Shown: in pieces, positions 51,581 to 60,901 of the stretch
How positions within the stretch are numbered: position 1 is the first letter of the stretch
Layout: each line of letters begins with the position of its first letter
NCBI RefSeq assembly: GCF_003850045.1
Contig: NZ_RQJX01000012.1
Location: 1 to 64,000, forward strand
DNA length: 64,000 nt
Reading direction: 5' to 3'
Source: Aeromicrobium camelliae
GTDB lineage: Bacteria > Actinomycetota > Actinomycetes > Propionibacteriales > Nocardioidaceae
Translations under genes and position numbers: made by a program
Notes under the pieces: model-generated
What the model was told of the DNA's origin: nothing
The model's input: only the letters and a program-made list of their open reading frames with translations
The model's database searches: none

Positions 51581-52063
51581 ATGCCCTCTTCGGTCGACGT
51601 CGTCGTACTCGGCGTGGCCGCGGTGCTCGCCGTGGTCGCGCTCGTCGCCGCGATCGTCGCCCTGCGCGCCGTCCGCGAGGTCAAGGCGCTGCGCGCCTCC
51701 GCGGCACCGACACCGGCCCCCGTCGAGCCCGAGCAGCGCGGGGGACAGGACCTCGACATTCGCTCGGTCGAGGCGCCGGCCGTCGCCCCGGCCCCTGAGG
51801 CCCGCATCATCGAAGGTCGGGTCATTGTGCCGCCCACGCAGGAGCAGCTCGTCGCCGCCCAGATGACCCGGCCGAGCGTGCGCATCGCCATCGTCGTCGC
51901 CGGTGTCATGCACGCCCTGCGACCGGAGAGCCGCGACCGCATCAGCGGTCTCATGCGGCGCGACTACCGCCAGCGACGGCGTGCTCGGCAGCGGGCCGCT
52001 CGACGCGCAGCACGGGTCGCCCCGCCTCCACCTGGCCAGACCGACGGATGGATGAGCTCATGA
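51581..52063 (+). CDS. membrane-anchored basic protein of unknown function
   Basis: 160 aa. One N-terminal helix (about residues 7-29, VVVLGVAAVLAVVALVAAIVA) anchors it, followed by a proline- and alanine-rich linker (APTPAPVEPEQ), a short folded-looking part (ARIIEGRVIVPPTQEQLVAAQM) and a very basic end with RRDYRQRRRARQRAARRAARV. The arginine tail may bind nucleic acid or membrane lipid. At this place other actinobacteria have a DUF948 protein, which it resembles only in having one helix. It overlaps the next gene by 4 nt. Confidence 0.7.
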   Translation: MPSSVDVVVLGVAAVLAVVALVAAIVALRAVREVKALRASAAPTPAPVEPEQRGGQDLDIRSVEAPAVAPAPEARIIEGRVIVPPTQEQLVAAQMTRPSVRIAIVVAGVMHALRPESRDRISGLMRRDYRQRRRARQRAARRAARVAPPPPGQTDGWMSS

Positions 52064-52332
52064 CGGGACGTGTTCTGTGGTTCGTCGCCGGGACGGCCGC
52101 CGGGGTGTACGCCTCGGTCAAGGCCCGCCGGGCCGCCTACCGCATGTCGATGCCCGGCCTCGTCGATCAGGCCAGCGCGCTCGGCACCGGCGTTCGCGCG
52201 TTCAACGCCGAGATGCGTGAAGGCATGCACGCCAAGGAGTACCAGCTCCGAGCCGAGGTGCTCGGCGCGCCGCAGCTCGACTCCGCCCCCCTGGACCAGC
52301 CCCGACTGTCACTCGAGAAGGATCCCACCTGA
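52060..52332 (+). CDS. small membrane protein, DUF6167-like position
   Basis: 90 aa from ATG 52060, which overlaps the upstream stop (ATGA); an in-frame ATG at 52048 is less likely. It has one N-terminal helix, [21 protein letters not shown], then [19 protein letters not shown] and an acidic helical tail. The opening W-F-x-x-G-x-A-A-G-V-Y pattern and its place right before alaS agree with the DUF6167 proteins of actinobacteria, of unknown function. Its TGA overlaps the alaS ATG by 1 nt. Confidence 0.75.
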   Translation: MTGRVLWFVAGTAAGVYASVKARRAAYRMSMPGLVDQASALGTGVRAFNAEMREGMHAKEYQLRAEVLGAPQLDSAPLDQPRLSLEKDPT

Positions 52333-54983
52333 TGGACACCGCAGAGATCCGGCGCCGTTTCCTCGCTCACTTCGAGGCCGCCGGCCACACGGTCGTGCCG
52401 TCGGCGCCGCTGCTGTTCGACGACCCGAATCTGCTGTTCGTCAACGCGGGCATGGTGCCGTTCAAGCCCTACTTCCTCGGCCAGGAGACGCCGCCGTTCG
52501 ACCGGGCGACGAGCGTGCAGAAGTGTGTGCGCACCCTCGACATCGAGGAGGTCGGCAAGACCACGCGTCACGGCACGTTCTTCCAGATGAACGGCAACTT
52601 CAGCTTCGGCGACTACTTCAAAGAAGGCGCCATCGAGCTGGCGTGGTCGCTCATCACCAATCCGGTCGACGCCGGCGGTCTCGGTTTCGATCCGGACCGC
52701 ATCTGGGTCACGGTGCTGCACAGCGACACCGAGGCGCGTGAGCTGTGGAAGAAGGTCGCCGGGCTCCCCGACGAGCGCATCCAGAACCGTGGTCTGCTCG
52801 ACAACTACTGGAACATGGGCGTTCCCGGCCCCGGCGGACCGTGCTCGGAGATCTACGTCGACCGCGGCCCGCAGTACGGCCCGGACGGCGGCCCCGAGGC
52901 CGACGAGGATCGCTTCCTGGAGATCTGGAACCTCGTCTTCATGCAGGAGGAGCTGAGCGCGGTCCGCGCGAAGGACGATTTCGACGTCCTCGCTCCGTTG
53001 CCCAAGAAGAACATCGACACCGGCATGGGCCTCGAACGGGTCGCGTACCTCCTGCAGGGCAAGGAGAACATGTACGAGATCGACGAGGTCTTCCCGGTCA
53101 TCGCCAAGGCCGCGGAGATGTCGGGCAAGCGCTACGGCGCCGACCACGTCGACGACGTGCGCTTCCGAGTCATCGCCGACCACGTCCGCAGCGGGCTCAT
53201 GCTCATCGGCGACGGCGTCACGCCCGGCAACGAGGCGCGCGGGTACGTGCTGCGCCGACTCCTGCGTCGTGCCGTGCGCTCGATGCGCCTGCTCGGTTAC
53301 GAGGGCCCGGCGCTGCCTGAACTCCTGCCGGTCAGCCTCGACAAGATGAAGCGCTCCTACCCCGAGTTGGAGGCCGACTTCGCGCGGATCAGCCAGGTCG
53401 CCTACGCCGAGGAGGAGGCGTTCCGTTCCACGCTGGCCAAGGGCACGCAGGTCTTCGATCTCGCTGCCGGCGAGACCAAGACCTCCGGCGCCACGCAGCT
53501 CAGCGGCGACAAGGCGTTCCAGCTGCACGACACGTACGGCTTCCCGATCGACCTCACGCTGGAGATGGCCGCCGAGCAGGGGCTCAGCGTGGATGAAGAG
53601 GGCTTCCGCGGCCTGATGGCCGAGCAGCGCGCGCGGGCGAAGGCCGATGCCAAGGCCAAGAAGGGCAGCCACGCGGATACGACGCTCTACCGCCAGACAC
53701 TCGACGCACACGGTCCGACCGATTGGCAGGCGTACACGACTCTCACGACCGAGTCGCGCGTCCTCGCGCTCTACGCGCAAGGCGCCACGACGCCCGCGGC
53801 CGCGGCCGGCACGCTCGCCGAGGTCGTGCTGGACCGCACGCCCTTCTACGCCGAGTCGGGCGGTCAGAACGCCGACGCCGGCACGCTGAGCTGGGACGGC
53901 GGCCGTGCCGAGGTGCTCGACGTCCAGCGGCCGGTGCGCGGGCTCGTCGTGCACCAGGTGCGCGTGCTCGAGGGCGAGCTGACGCTCGACACGCTGCTGT
54001 CGGCCGACGTCGACCGTGACTGGCGCGTCGGTGCCTGCCAGGCGCACTCGGGCACCCACGTCGTGCACGCCGCGCTGCGCGAGGTCCTCGGCCCCACGGC
54101 GCTGCAGTCCGGCTCGTACAACCGGCCCGGGTACCTCCGCTTGGACTTCGGCTGGAACGGCGCGCTCTCGCCCGAGCAGCTCCATGACGTCGAGGAGGCG
54201 GCGAACCGCGCGCTGCGCGAGGACCTTCCCGTGTCGGCGGCGATCATGCCGTTGCCCAAGGCCCGGGAGATCGGCGCGCTCGCCCTGTTCGGTGAGACGT
54301 ACGGCGAGGACGTGCGCGTCATCGAGATCGGTGGCCCGTGGTCGCGTGAGCTGTGCGGTGGCACGCACGTACAGCGGTCCAGCCAGATCGGGACCGTCGT
54401 GATCACCTCCGACTCCTCGGTGGGTGCGGGCAACCGCCGCGTCGAGGCGCTCGTGGGACTCGAGGGCTTCCGGTACCTGGCCAAGGAGCGCGATCTGGTG
54501 CTTCAGCTGACGGATCTGTTGAAGACCAAGCCCGATGACGTGCCCGGACGCGTCCAGGACCTCGTGAGCAGGCTGCGCGCCAGCGAAAAGGAGTTGGAGC
54601 GCCTCAAGACCGCCCAGCTCCTCGGTGCGGCCGGTGACCTGGCCAAGAACGCCAAGGACGTCGACGGCGTGGCGCTCGTCGCCCACCGTGCGGACGGTGT
54701 CGGCGGCAGCGACGTCCGCCAGATGGCCCTCGATATCCGCGGGCGCATCCAGGACCGCCCGGCGGTCGTCGTGGTGATCGGCACGGCCGGCGACAAACCG
54801 AGCGTCGTGGTCGCGGTCAACCCGGCGGCGCAGGAGCGGGGCATCGCGGCGAATCAGCTGATCGGCGTCATCGGCGAGAAGATCGGCGGCCGCGGTGGCG
54901 GCAAGGCCGACGTCGCGCAGGGCGGCGGCACCGACCTCGGTGGCATCGACGCTGCCTTCGCCGCGGTCGAGGCGGCGCTCTGA
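52332..54983 (+). CDS. alaS: alanyl-tRNA synthetase
   Basis: Class II synthetase with editing, 883 aa. The catalytic core begins with [16 protein letters not shown] and has motif 2 in [20 protein letters not shown] and [11 protein letters not shown]. The editing domain carries [11 protein letters not shown] and CGGTHV, the zinc ligands that clear Ser- and Gly-tRNAAla. The C-terminal C-Ala domain is glycine-rich ([15 protein letters not shown]). All parts are in place and length is typical. The 1-nt overlap with the previous gene sets the start. Confidence 0.98.
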   Translation: MDTAEIRRRFLAHFEAAGHTVVPSAPLLFDDPNLLFVNAGMVPFKPYFLGQETPPFDRATSVQKCVRTLDIEEVGKTTRHGTFFQMNGNFSFGDYFKEGAIELAWSLITNPVDAGGLGFDPDRIWVTVLHSDTEARELWKKVAGLPDERIQNRGLLDNYWNMGVPGPGGPCSEIYVDRGPQYGPDGGPEADEDRFLEIWNLVFMQEELSAVRAKDDFDVLAPLPKKNIDTGMGLERVAYLLQGKENMYEIDEVFPVIAKAAEMSGKRYGADHVDDVRFRVIADHVRSGLMLIGDGVTPGNEARGYVLRRLLRRAVRSMRLLGYEGPALPELLPVSLDKMKRSYPELEADFARISQVAYAEEEAFRSTLAKGTQVFDLAAGETKTSGATQLSGDKAFQLHDTYGFPIDLTLEMAAEQGLSVDEEGFRGLMAEQRARAKADAKAKKGSHADTTLYRQTLDAHGPTDWQAYTTLTTESRVLALYAQGATTPAAAAGTLAEVVLDRTPFYAESGGQNADAGTLSWDGGRAEVLDVQRPVRGLVVHQVRVLEGELTLDTLLSADVDRDWRVGACQAHSGTHVVHAALREVLGPTALQSGSYNRPGYLRLDFGWNGALSPEQLHDVEEAANRALREDLPVSAAIMPLPKAREIGALALFGETYGEDVRVIEIGGPWSRELCGGTHVQRSSQIGTVVITSDSSVGAGNRRVEALVGLEGFRYLAKERDLVLQLTDLLKTKPDDVPGRVQDLVSRLRASEKELERLKTAQLLGAAGDLAKNAKDVDGVALVAHRADGVGGSDVRQMALDIRGRIQDRPAVVVVIGTAGDKPSVVVAVNPAAQERGIAANQLIGVIGEKIGGRGGGKADVAQGGGTDLGGIDAAFAAVEAAL

Positions 54984-54985
54984 GC

Positions 54986-55456
54986 ATGCGGCGCGGCCGT
55001 CGGCTCGGGATCGACGTGGGCGAGGTCCGCATCGGCGTCGCGAGCTGTGATCCCGACGGGCTGATCGCCACGCCGGTCGAGACCGTTCCGGCGCGCGACG
55101 GCGACCCGATCGCCCGGATCGCCGCGCTCGTGCGCGAGTACGAGGCCATCGAGTGCGTCGTCGGTCTTCCCGTGTCCCTGTCGGGCCGGGAGGGCGCCGC
55201 AGCCGCCAAAGCGCGTGACTTCGCCGCGCGACTGGTGCCTGCGATCCCCGGCGTGTCGGTACGGTTGGTCGACGAACGGATGTCCACGGTCACCGCCAGC
55301 TCGCAGCTGCGGGCGTCGGGACGCAAGGCGAAGTCCTCGCGTTCGGTCATCGACCAGGCCGCGGCCACGGTGATTCTGCAGACGGCGCTGGACGCCGAAC
55401 GTACCCGGGGATCGGCCCCGGGCGAACTCCTCGACGATGGGATCGAGACGACATGA
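54986..55456 (+). CDS. ruvX: RuvX/YqgF nuclease-like protein
   Basis: RNase H-fold protein of the YqgF family, 156 aa, involved in 16S rRNA 5'-end maturation and also called a putative Holliday junction resolvase. Catalytic acidic residues fit D10 in LGIDVGEVRIGVA, the glutamate-aspartate region VRLVDERMSTV and the aspartate in SVIDQAAATVIL. It begins 2 nt after alaS and overlaps mltG by 4 nt. The gene pair alaS-ruvX-mltG is standard. Confidence 0.95.
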   Translation: MRRGRRLGIDVGEVRIGVASCDPDGLIATPVETVPARDGDPIARIAALVREYEAIECVVGLPVSLSGREGAAAAKARDFAARLVPAIPGVSVRLVDERMSTVTASSQLRASGRKAKSSRSVIDQAAATVILQTALDAERTRGSAPGELLDDGIETT

Positions 55457-56601
55457 GCAACGACAGCGGGCTGGATCTGCTGACCGGAGGCGGCGCGGAC
55501 GGGGCTGGCGACGGTGGCCGAGGCAACGGCAACGGCCGCGGTGGTCGCCGCCGCGCCGAGCCGCCACGCCGCTCAGGCCGCGGCAAGCTTGTCGCGGCGA
55601 TCGCGGTGCTCGCCGTGCTGTGCGTGGGCGGCTTCTGGGCGTTCGGCGAGCTCCGGGACCGTTTCGGTGCTCCGGACGACTACACGGGGGAGGGCTCTGG
55701 CGAGGTCACCGTGCAGATCGCGGAGGGTGCGAACGGCGCCCAGATCGCTCAGGTCCTCTACGACAACGGCGTGGTCGCCTCCACCGACGCGTTCTACCGG
55801 CTCTCGCTGAGCGACCAGCGCGCTCAGAGCATTCAGCCCGGGACGTACCAGTTGCGCGAGAAGATGTCGGCCAAGGCCGCGCTCGACGCGCTGGTCGACC
55901 GCGCCAACCGCGTCGAGTCGCGCGTCACGGTGCCCGAGGGGACGCGCGTCGACGACATCGTGCAATTGATCGCTGAGAACACCGACATCACCGCCGAGGA
56001 TCTTCAGGCGGCGCTCGCCGATCCGGCCAGCATCGGGCTGCCCGAGGTCGCGCAGGGCAACCCCGAGGGCTATCTGTTCCCCGAGACCTACTTCGTCGAG
56101 CCCGACACCACCGCCACGCAGTTGCTGAGCCAGATGGTGCAGCAGACGGTGCAGGTGACGCAGGAGCTCGACATCGACGGGCGCGCGGCCTCGCTCGGCT
56201 ACAACGCCGAGGAGATCATGACGATCGCGAGCATCCTCGAGTGGGAGGTCAACAACGAGGAGGACTACCGCAAGGCCGCGCGGGTGATCTACAACCGTCT
56301 GGACGTCGGTGAGGCACTGCGGATGGACTCGACCGTGCACTACGTGAGCGGCCGTCGCGGCGACGCCTTCACCACCGATGAGGAACGCAACGCCGACTCG
56401 CCGTACAACACCTACCGGTATCCGGGTCTGCCGCCCGGACCGATCGGTTCGCCCGGCAAGGCCGCCATCGAGGCGGCGCTCAACCCTGCCGAGGGGGAGT
56501 GGATGTACTTCGTGGCCGACGTCGAGACCGGCGAGACGACCTTCACCAACACCTACGCGGAGCACCAGCAGGCCTGCCGCGACGCTGGTTTCGAGTGCTG
56601 A
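55453..56601 (+). CDS. mltG: endolytic murein transglycosylase MltG
   Basis: Membrane-bound lytic enzyme that cuts nascent glycan strands, 382 aa. A glycine- and arginine-rich cytosolic part of about 45 residues precedes one helix (about 46-64, LVAAIAVLAVLCVGGFWAF). The YceG domain follows, with a LysM-like front and the catalytic glutamate in IASILEWEVNNEEDYRKAA, about residue 260, then RMDSTVHYV and the closing AEHQQACRDAGFEC. The active face is outside the membrane. ATGA overlap with ruvX and a 1-nt overlap with aroE. Confidence 0.95.
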   Translation: MSNDSGLDLLTGGGADGAGDGGRGNGNGRGGRRRAEPPRRSGRGKLVAAIAVLAVLCVGGFWAFGELRDRFGAPDDYTGEGSGEVTVQIAEGANGAQIAQVLYDNGVVASTDAFYRLSLSDQRAQSIQPGTYQLREKMSAKAALDALVDRANRVESRVTVPEGTRVDDIVQLIAENTDITAEDLQAALADPASIGLPEVAQGNPEGYLFPETYFVEPDTTATQLLSQMVQQTVQVTQELDIDGRAASLGYNAEEIMTIASILEWEVNNEEDYRKAARVIYNRLDVGEALRMDSTVHYVSGRRGDAFTTDEERNADSPYNTYRYPGLPPGPIGSPGKAAIEAALNPAEGEWMYFVADVETGETTFTNTYAEHQQACRDAGFEC

Positions 56602-57416
56602 TGGTGGCGCCACGCCGGTGTGCGGTCGTCGGCCGCCCGATCACGCATTCGCTGTCTCCGGTCATGCACCGGGCGGCGTACGACGCACTCAATCTTGACT
56701 GGAGCTACGACGCGGTCGAGGTGGGTGCGGGTGGGCTTGCTGCGTTCGCGGCGGGGCTCGACGACTCCTGGCGGGGATTGTCGGTCACGATGCCGCTCAA
56801 GCGGGAGGCCGCCGAGCTGGCCGTGCATCGCAGTGACGACGTCGCGTTCCTCGGCGTCGCGAACACCCTGGTGCGCGAGCAGGACGGCTGGCACGCGAGC
56901 AATACCGACGTCCCCGGTGCCCTGACCGCGCTGCGGGAGGCGGGCGTCGAATGTGTACGGACCGTCCGCGTGCTGGGCGGTGGTGCCACGGCCGCCTCCC
57001 TCGTGCTCGCGGCCCACCGTCTCGGTGCCCTGCGGGTCACGTTGCAACTACGGGATCCCTCGCGGGCGGGCGAGACGCTCGACGTCGCGCGTGCGCTCGG
57101 GCTGGAGGTCGAGGTCGTCGGTCTCGAGACTCCGGTCGTCGAGCACGCAGATCTGCTCGTGAACACCATCCCGCCCGCTGCCACGGCCGGTCGGGCACAT
57201 GAGCTCGTCGAGGCCTCCGGCGCCGTCTTCGAGGCGCTCTACGACCCGTGGCCGTCCCCCTTGCTCCGGGCAGCGGAGGAGGAGGGCGTCGCCGCGTGCT
57301 CAGGACTCGACCTCCTCGTCCATCAGGCGGTGCTCCAGGTGGTGGCCATGACCGGGCAGGTCGTCGATCCACAGGTGCTCCGCGTGCCGGCCTTCGACGC
57401 GGTGGCGGCGCGGTAG
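56601..57416 (+). CDS. aroE: shikimate dehydrogenase
   Basis: NADP-dependent reductase of dehydroshikimate to shikimate, 271 aa, cytosolic. Substrate site GRPITHSLSPVMHRAAYDAL, catalytic lysine in VTMPLKREA, SNTDVPGAL and the nucleotide loop VLGGGATAASLV are present. The end has ACSGLDLLVHQAVLQ. It starts in the mltG stop (TGATG) as usual in bacteria where aroE follows mltG. Its own TAG stop forms the front of the next promoter. Confidence 0.95.
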   Translation: MVAPRRCAVVGRPITHSLSPVMHRAAYDALNLDWSYDAVEVGAGGLAAFAAGLDDSWRGLSVTMPLKREAAELAVHRSDDVAFLGVANTLVREQDGWHASNTDVPGALTALREAGVECVRTVRVLGGGATAASLVLAAHRLGALRVTLQLRDPSRAGETLDVARALGLEVEVVGLETPVVEHADLLVNTIPPAATAGRAHELVEASGAVFEALYDPWPSPLLRAAEEEGVAACSGLDLLVHQAVLQVVAMTGQVVDPQVLRVPAFDAVAAR

Positions 57417-57419
57417 TCT
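57414..57419 (+). promoter_or_regulatory. -10 hexamer overlapping the aroE stop codon
   Basis: TAGTCT begins with the aroE TAG and ends 6 nt before GTG 57426, so one sequence serves as stop and -10. Confidence 0.6.
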
Positions 57420-57425
57420 CTCGTC

Positions 57426-58091
57426 GTGCCGTCCGCCGCCTCGCTCGCCGTCGTCGTCGCTGCCGTCCTCGCGGCACTCACTCGATGGTGGCTCGCGCGG
57501 TTGCCCGAGCCTGCGGAGCCCGACGACGACAAAGTGCCGTACGCCCGACTCGCCGAGCCTCCGTTCCTGGCTCTGCTGTGCGCGATCGGCGCGGCGGTGC
57601 TCGCCGCGGTGGCCGTCTGGCAACTGCCCCAGCCGCTCGTGCCCGTGTGGACCCTGCTCGCGGCCATGACCCCGGTGCTGGCGTACATCGATGCGCGCAC
57701 CCATCTGCTGCCGTTCCTCATGGTGGCGCCGCTCTACGTCGCCACCTGGTTGCTCACGGTCGCGGTCGCTTGGTCCGGCGACGACTGGACCATCGCCCGC
57801 GACGCACTCGTCGGCAACGTCGTCGTGTTCGCAGCGTTCGTCCTGCTGTACATCGTCGCGGGACGGTTCTTCGCGGGCGGCTTCGGCTACGGCGACGTCC
57901 GGCTGTCCGCGGTGCTGGGTGTCGCACTGGGTCCGCTGGGCCTGACGGCCTCGTTCGTGGGGCTGTACGCCGGCTTCGTCATCGCCGCTGTAGCCGGAAT
58001 CGTCCGCAACCGCGGTCGGGTCAGGGGCGGTCCGCCGATCGCCTTCGGACCGGCCATGCTGGTGGGGGCGTTCGTCGGCACGTTCGTCTGA
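57426..58091 (+). CDS. A24 prepilin peptidase-like membrane protein
   Basis: 221 aa, about seven helices. It carries the two aspartates of type IV prepilin peptidases: D89 in [11 protein letters not shown] and D157 in [11 protein letters not shown] (the GxGD site). The N-terminal methyltransferase domain of full-length PilD with its cysteine pairs is absent, as in other short actinobacterial members. Such proteins process prepilin-like Tad or type II signals; no pilin or secretion genes are in this window. GTG 57426 by its leaderless promoter. Embedded between aroE and aroC, as in several actinobacteria. Confidence 0.85.
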   Translation: MPSAASLAVVVAAVLAALTRWWLARLPEPAEPDDDKVPYARLAEPPFLALLCAIGAAVLAAVAVWQLPQPLVPVWTLLAAMTPVLAYIDARTHLLPFLMVAPLYVATWLLTVAVAWSGDDWTIARDALVGNVVVFAAFVLLYIVAGRFFAGGFGYGDVRLSAVLGVALGPLGLTASFVGLYAGFVIAAVAGIVRNRGRVRGGPPIAFGPAMLVGAFVGTFV

Positions 58092-58137
58092 CGGGCGCAT
58101 TCGGGGGCCGTGTCGCCCGCGTGGAAGAATCAGGCCC

Positions 58138-59316
58138 ATGCTTCGTTGGTTGACGGCCGGGGAATCCCACGGCCCAGCGCTGGTGGCGACTCTCGACGGC
58201 CTTCCGGCAGGTGTCGAGGTCGCGAGCAAGGAGATCCAGGCGGCCCTCGCTCGCCGTCGACTCGGGTACGGCCGGGGCGCGCGCATGAACTTCGAGGCCG
58301 ACGAGCTCGAGATCATCGGCGGGATCCGCCACGGCCGGACCCTCGGAAGCCCGGTCGCGCTGCGGATCGGCAACAGCGAGTGGCCCAAGTGGGAGCGGGT
58401 CATGGCAGCCGACCCGGTCGACGAGGAGGAACTCGCGGGCCTCAAACGCAACGCGCCGCTGACCCGGCCACGGCCCGGACACGCCGACCTCGCGGGCATG
58501 CAGAAGTACGACTTCGACGAGGCGCGGCCGATCCTGGAGCGGGCGAGCGCCCGTGAGACCGCAGCCCGCGTCGCGCTCGGAGAGATCGCCGCCCGCTTCC
58601 TCCAGCAGGCCACGGGCGCCACGATCGTCAGCCACGTCGTGGAGATCGGCAGCGTGGCCGCCCCGGCCGGGCTGCTCCCCACCCACGCCGACATCGAGCG
58701 GCTCGATGCCGACCCCGTACGGTGCTTCGACCCTGCGGCCTCGGCCGCGATGGTCGCCGAAATCGACGCGGCCCACAAGGACGGCGACACGCTCGGCGGC
58801 GTCGTCGAGGTGCTCGTCGACGGTTTGCCGCCGGGCCTCGGCTCCCACACCCAGTGGGACCGTCGACTCGACAGCCGCTTGGCCGGCGCGCTCATGGGCA
58901 TCCAGGCCATCAAGGGCGTCGAGCTCGGCGACGGGTTCGAGTTGGCCCGCACTCGCGGTTCTGCCGCCCACGACGAGATCGTCCCCACGCCCGAGGGGAT
59001 CCGCCGCACAAGTGGACGCTCCGGCGGAACCGAAGGTGGAATGACCACCGGCGAGGTGCTGCGGGTCCGCGCTGCGATGAAGCCCATCGCCACCGTGCCG
59101 CGAGCGCTGCGGACCGTCGACGTCAGCACGGGCGACGAGGCCGTCGCGCACCACCAGCGGTCCGACGTCTGCGCGGTCCCGGCAGCAGGCATCGTCGCGG
59201 AGGCGATGGTCGCTCTCGTCGTGGCGGGCGCCGTGCTGGAGAAGTTCGGCGGGGACTCGGTGGGGGAGACCCGGCGCAACGTGCAGTCGTATCTGGACCA
59301 CCTGAGGTTCCGGTGA
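58138..59316 (+). CDS. aroC: chorismate synthase
   Basis: FMN-dependent enzyme making chorismate from EPSP, 392 aa. The three family signatures are present: [19 protein letters not shown] near residue 10, [21 protein letters not shown] near 298, and [17 protein letters not shown] near 340. Cytosolic homotetramer in known relatives. It overlaps aroK by 4 nt (GTGA) and opens the aroC-aroK-aroB group. Confidence 0.97.
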   Translation: MLRWLTAGESHGPALVATLDGLPAGVEVASKEIQAALARRRLGYGRGARMNFEADELEIIGGIRHGRTLGSPVALRIGNSEWPKWERVMAADPVDEEELAGLKRNAPLTRPRPGHADLAGMQKYDFDEARPILERASARETAARVALGEIAARFLQQATGATIVSHVVEIGSVAAPAGLLPTHADIERLDADPVRCFDPAASAAMVAEIDAAHKDGDTLGGVVEVLVDGLPPGLGSHTQWDRRLDSRLAGALMGIQAIKGVELGDGFELARTRGSAAHDEIVPTPEGIRRTSGRSGGTEGGMTTGEVLRVRAAMKPIATVPRALRTVDVSTGDEAVAHHQRSDVCAVPAAGIVAEAMVALVVAGAVLEKFGGDSVGETRRNVQSYLDHLRFR

Positions 59317-59822
59317 GGCCCGCCGTCGTCCTGGTGGGCCCGCCGGGCGTGGGGAAGTCGACGGTCGGGGCGATCGTCGCCGCGCGGCTCGGAGTGCCCC
59401 TGCGCGACACGGACGAGGACATCGCAGCCGAGCAGGGCCGCTCGGTGCAGGAGATCTTCGTCGAGTCCGGTGAACCGCATTTCCGCGAACTCGAGCGCCA
59501 GGCCGTCGCGCGGGCGCTCGCCGAGCACGACGGTGTGCTCTCGCTCGGTGGCGGTGCGCCGTTGCACTCCGAGACCCGCCGGTTGCTGCGGGAGCACCAT
59601 GTGGTGTTCCTCGACGTCGGTCTCGCCCAAGCCGCCTCGCGGGTCGGACTGAACAGCGGCCGCCCGCTGCTCCTGGGCAATGTCCGCGGTCAGCTCAAGC
59701 GGCTCATGGACGAGCGCCGTCCGGTGTATACCGAGGTCGCCACCGTGACGATCGACACCGACGGGCGCACCCCCGAAGAGGTCGCCGAGGCCGTCATCGA
59801 CGCGGTGAAGGCGAACCGATGA
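59313..59822 (+). CDS. aroK: shikimate kinase
   Basis: Phosphorylates shikimate with ATP, 169 aa. Walker A is GPPGVGKST at residues 9-17; substrate residues D32/D34 (RDTDED), R58 (HFRELE) and GGG 79-81 match the numbering of the mycobacterial enzyme closely. The lid region has [14 protein letters not shown] start overlapping aroC, ATGA overlap with aroB. Confidence 0.97.
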   Translation: MRPAVVLVGPPGVGKSTVGAIVAARLGVPLRDTDEDIAAEQGRSVQEIFVESGEPHFRELERQAVARALAEHDGVLSLGGGAPLHSETRRLLREHHVVFLDVGLAQAASRVGLNSGRPLLLGNVRGQLKRLMDERRPVYTEVATVTIDTDGRTPEEVAEAVIDAVKANR

Positions 59823-60901
59823 GCCACCGTCTGCGCGTCGCGACGGCACAGCCGTACGACGTCCACGTGCGCCATGGCGCCGATGCCGAACTCGCTCACC
59901 TGGCGCCGCAGGACGCCGAGCGCGTCGCCATCGTGCACAGTCCCGCCGTAACCGACCGCGCCGAGCGGCTCGCGTCGGGGTTGGCCCACCGCCAGGTCCT
60001 GCTCATCGAGGCACCCGACGGCGAGCAGGCCAAGACTCCTGAGTTCCTGGCTCACTGCTGGAGCCAACTCGCCCACCACGGGTACACCCGGTCAGATCTC
60101 GTCGTCGGCGTCGGCGGCGGAGCCACCACCGACCTCGCCGGCTTCCTCGCGGCCAGCTGGCTGCGCGGCGTCCGGTTCGTCACCGTGCCCACGACCGTCC
60201 TCGGGATGGTCGACGCGGCGGTCGGCGGTAAGACCGGGATCAATCTGCGGGAAGGCAAGAACCTCGTCGGCGCCTTCCACGAGCCCATCGGCGTCCTGTG
60301 CGATCTTGACGCGTTGACGACCCTGCCTGGGGCCGAGATCCGCAGCGGACTCGCCGAGATCGTCAAGTGCGGCTTCATCGCCGATCCGCAGATCCTGGAC
60401 CTGATCGAGGCCGATCCGGTCGCCGCAGCCGATCCGCACGACCGGCTGCTCGCCGACCTCATCGCCCGCGGCATCGCGGTGAAGGCCGCCACGGTAGCCG
60501 GCGACCTCACCGAGCAGGGCCCTGGCGGCGTCATCGGTCGCGAGGCCCTCAACTACGGACACACGCTCGGTCACGCGATCGAGCGTCACGAGCAGTACCG
60601 CGTCCGGCACGGCGAGGCGATCAGCATCGGCATGGTGTTCGCGGCCGAGCTCGCGCACCGCACCGGGCACATCGACTCGCGCCTGCTCGCCCGCCACCGC
60701 CGGGTGCTCGACGTCCTCGGTCTCCCCACCACGTATCGCACCGGGCTCTTCGCCGACCTGCTCGACGGTATGCGCCTGGACAAGAAGTCGCGCGGTTCGA
60801 CGTTGCGCTTCGTCGTGCTGCACGGACTCGCGGCACCGACGATCCTCGCCGGACCGGACGAGGCCGTGCTGCGCGCGAGTTACGAGGCGATCGCCGAGTG
60901 A
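59819..60901 (+). CDS. aroB: 3-dehydroquinate synthase
   Basis: NAD- and metal-dependent cyclase converting DAHP to dehydroquinate, 360 aa. It has GVGGGATTDLAGFLAASWLRG, VPTTVLGMVDAAVGGKTGIN and the metal ligands in REALNYGHTLGHAIE. Nothing is missing by eye. Coupled to aroK in front and to the peptidase behind (GTGA). Together with aroC and aroK it covers three shikimate steps. Confidence 0.97.
   Translation: MSHRLRVATAQPYDVHVRHGADAELAHLAPQDAERVAIVHSPAVTDRAERLASGLAHRQVLLIEAPDGEQAKTPEFLAHCWSQLAHHGYTRSDLVVGVGGGATTDLAGFLAASWLRGVRFVTVPTTVLGMVDAAVGGKTGINLREGKNLVGAFHEPIGVLCDLDALTTLPGAEIRSGLAEIVKCGFIADPQILDLIEADPVAAADPHDRLLADLIARGIAVKAATVAGDLTEQGPGGVIGREALNYGHTLGHAIERHEQYRVRHGEAISIGMVFAAELAHRTGHIDSRLLARHRRVLDVLGLPTTYRTGLFADLLDGMRLDKKSRGSTLRFVVLHGLAAPTILAGPDEAVLRASYEAIAE

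Noticed and set aside
52167..54686. 839-codon minus-strand frame over alaS.
   Set aside because: Antisense to a complete alanyl-tRNA synthetase; composition is that of a shadow frame.
57300..59849. 849-codon minus-strand frame across aroC and aroK.
   Set aside because: It runs against five overlapping real genes and shows no motif.
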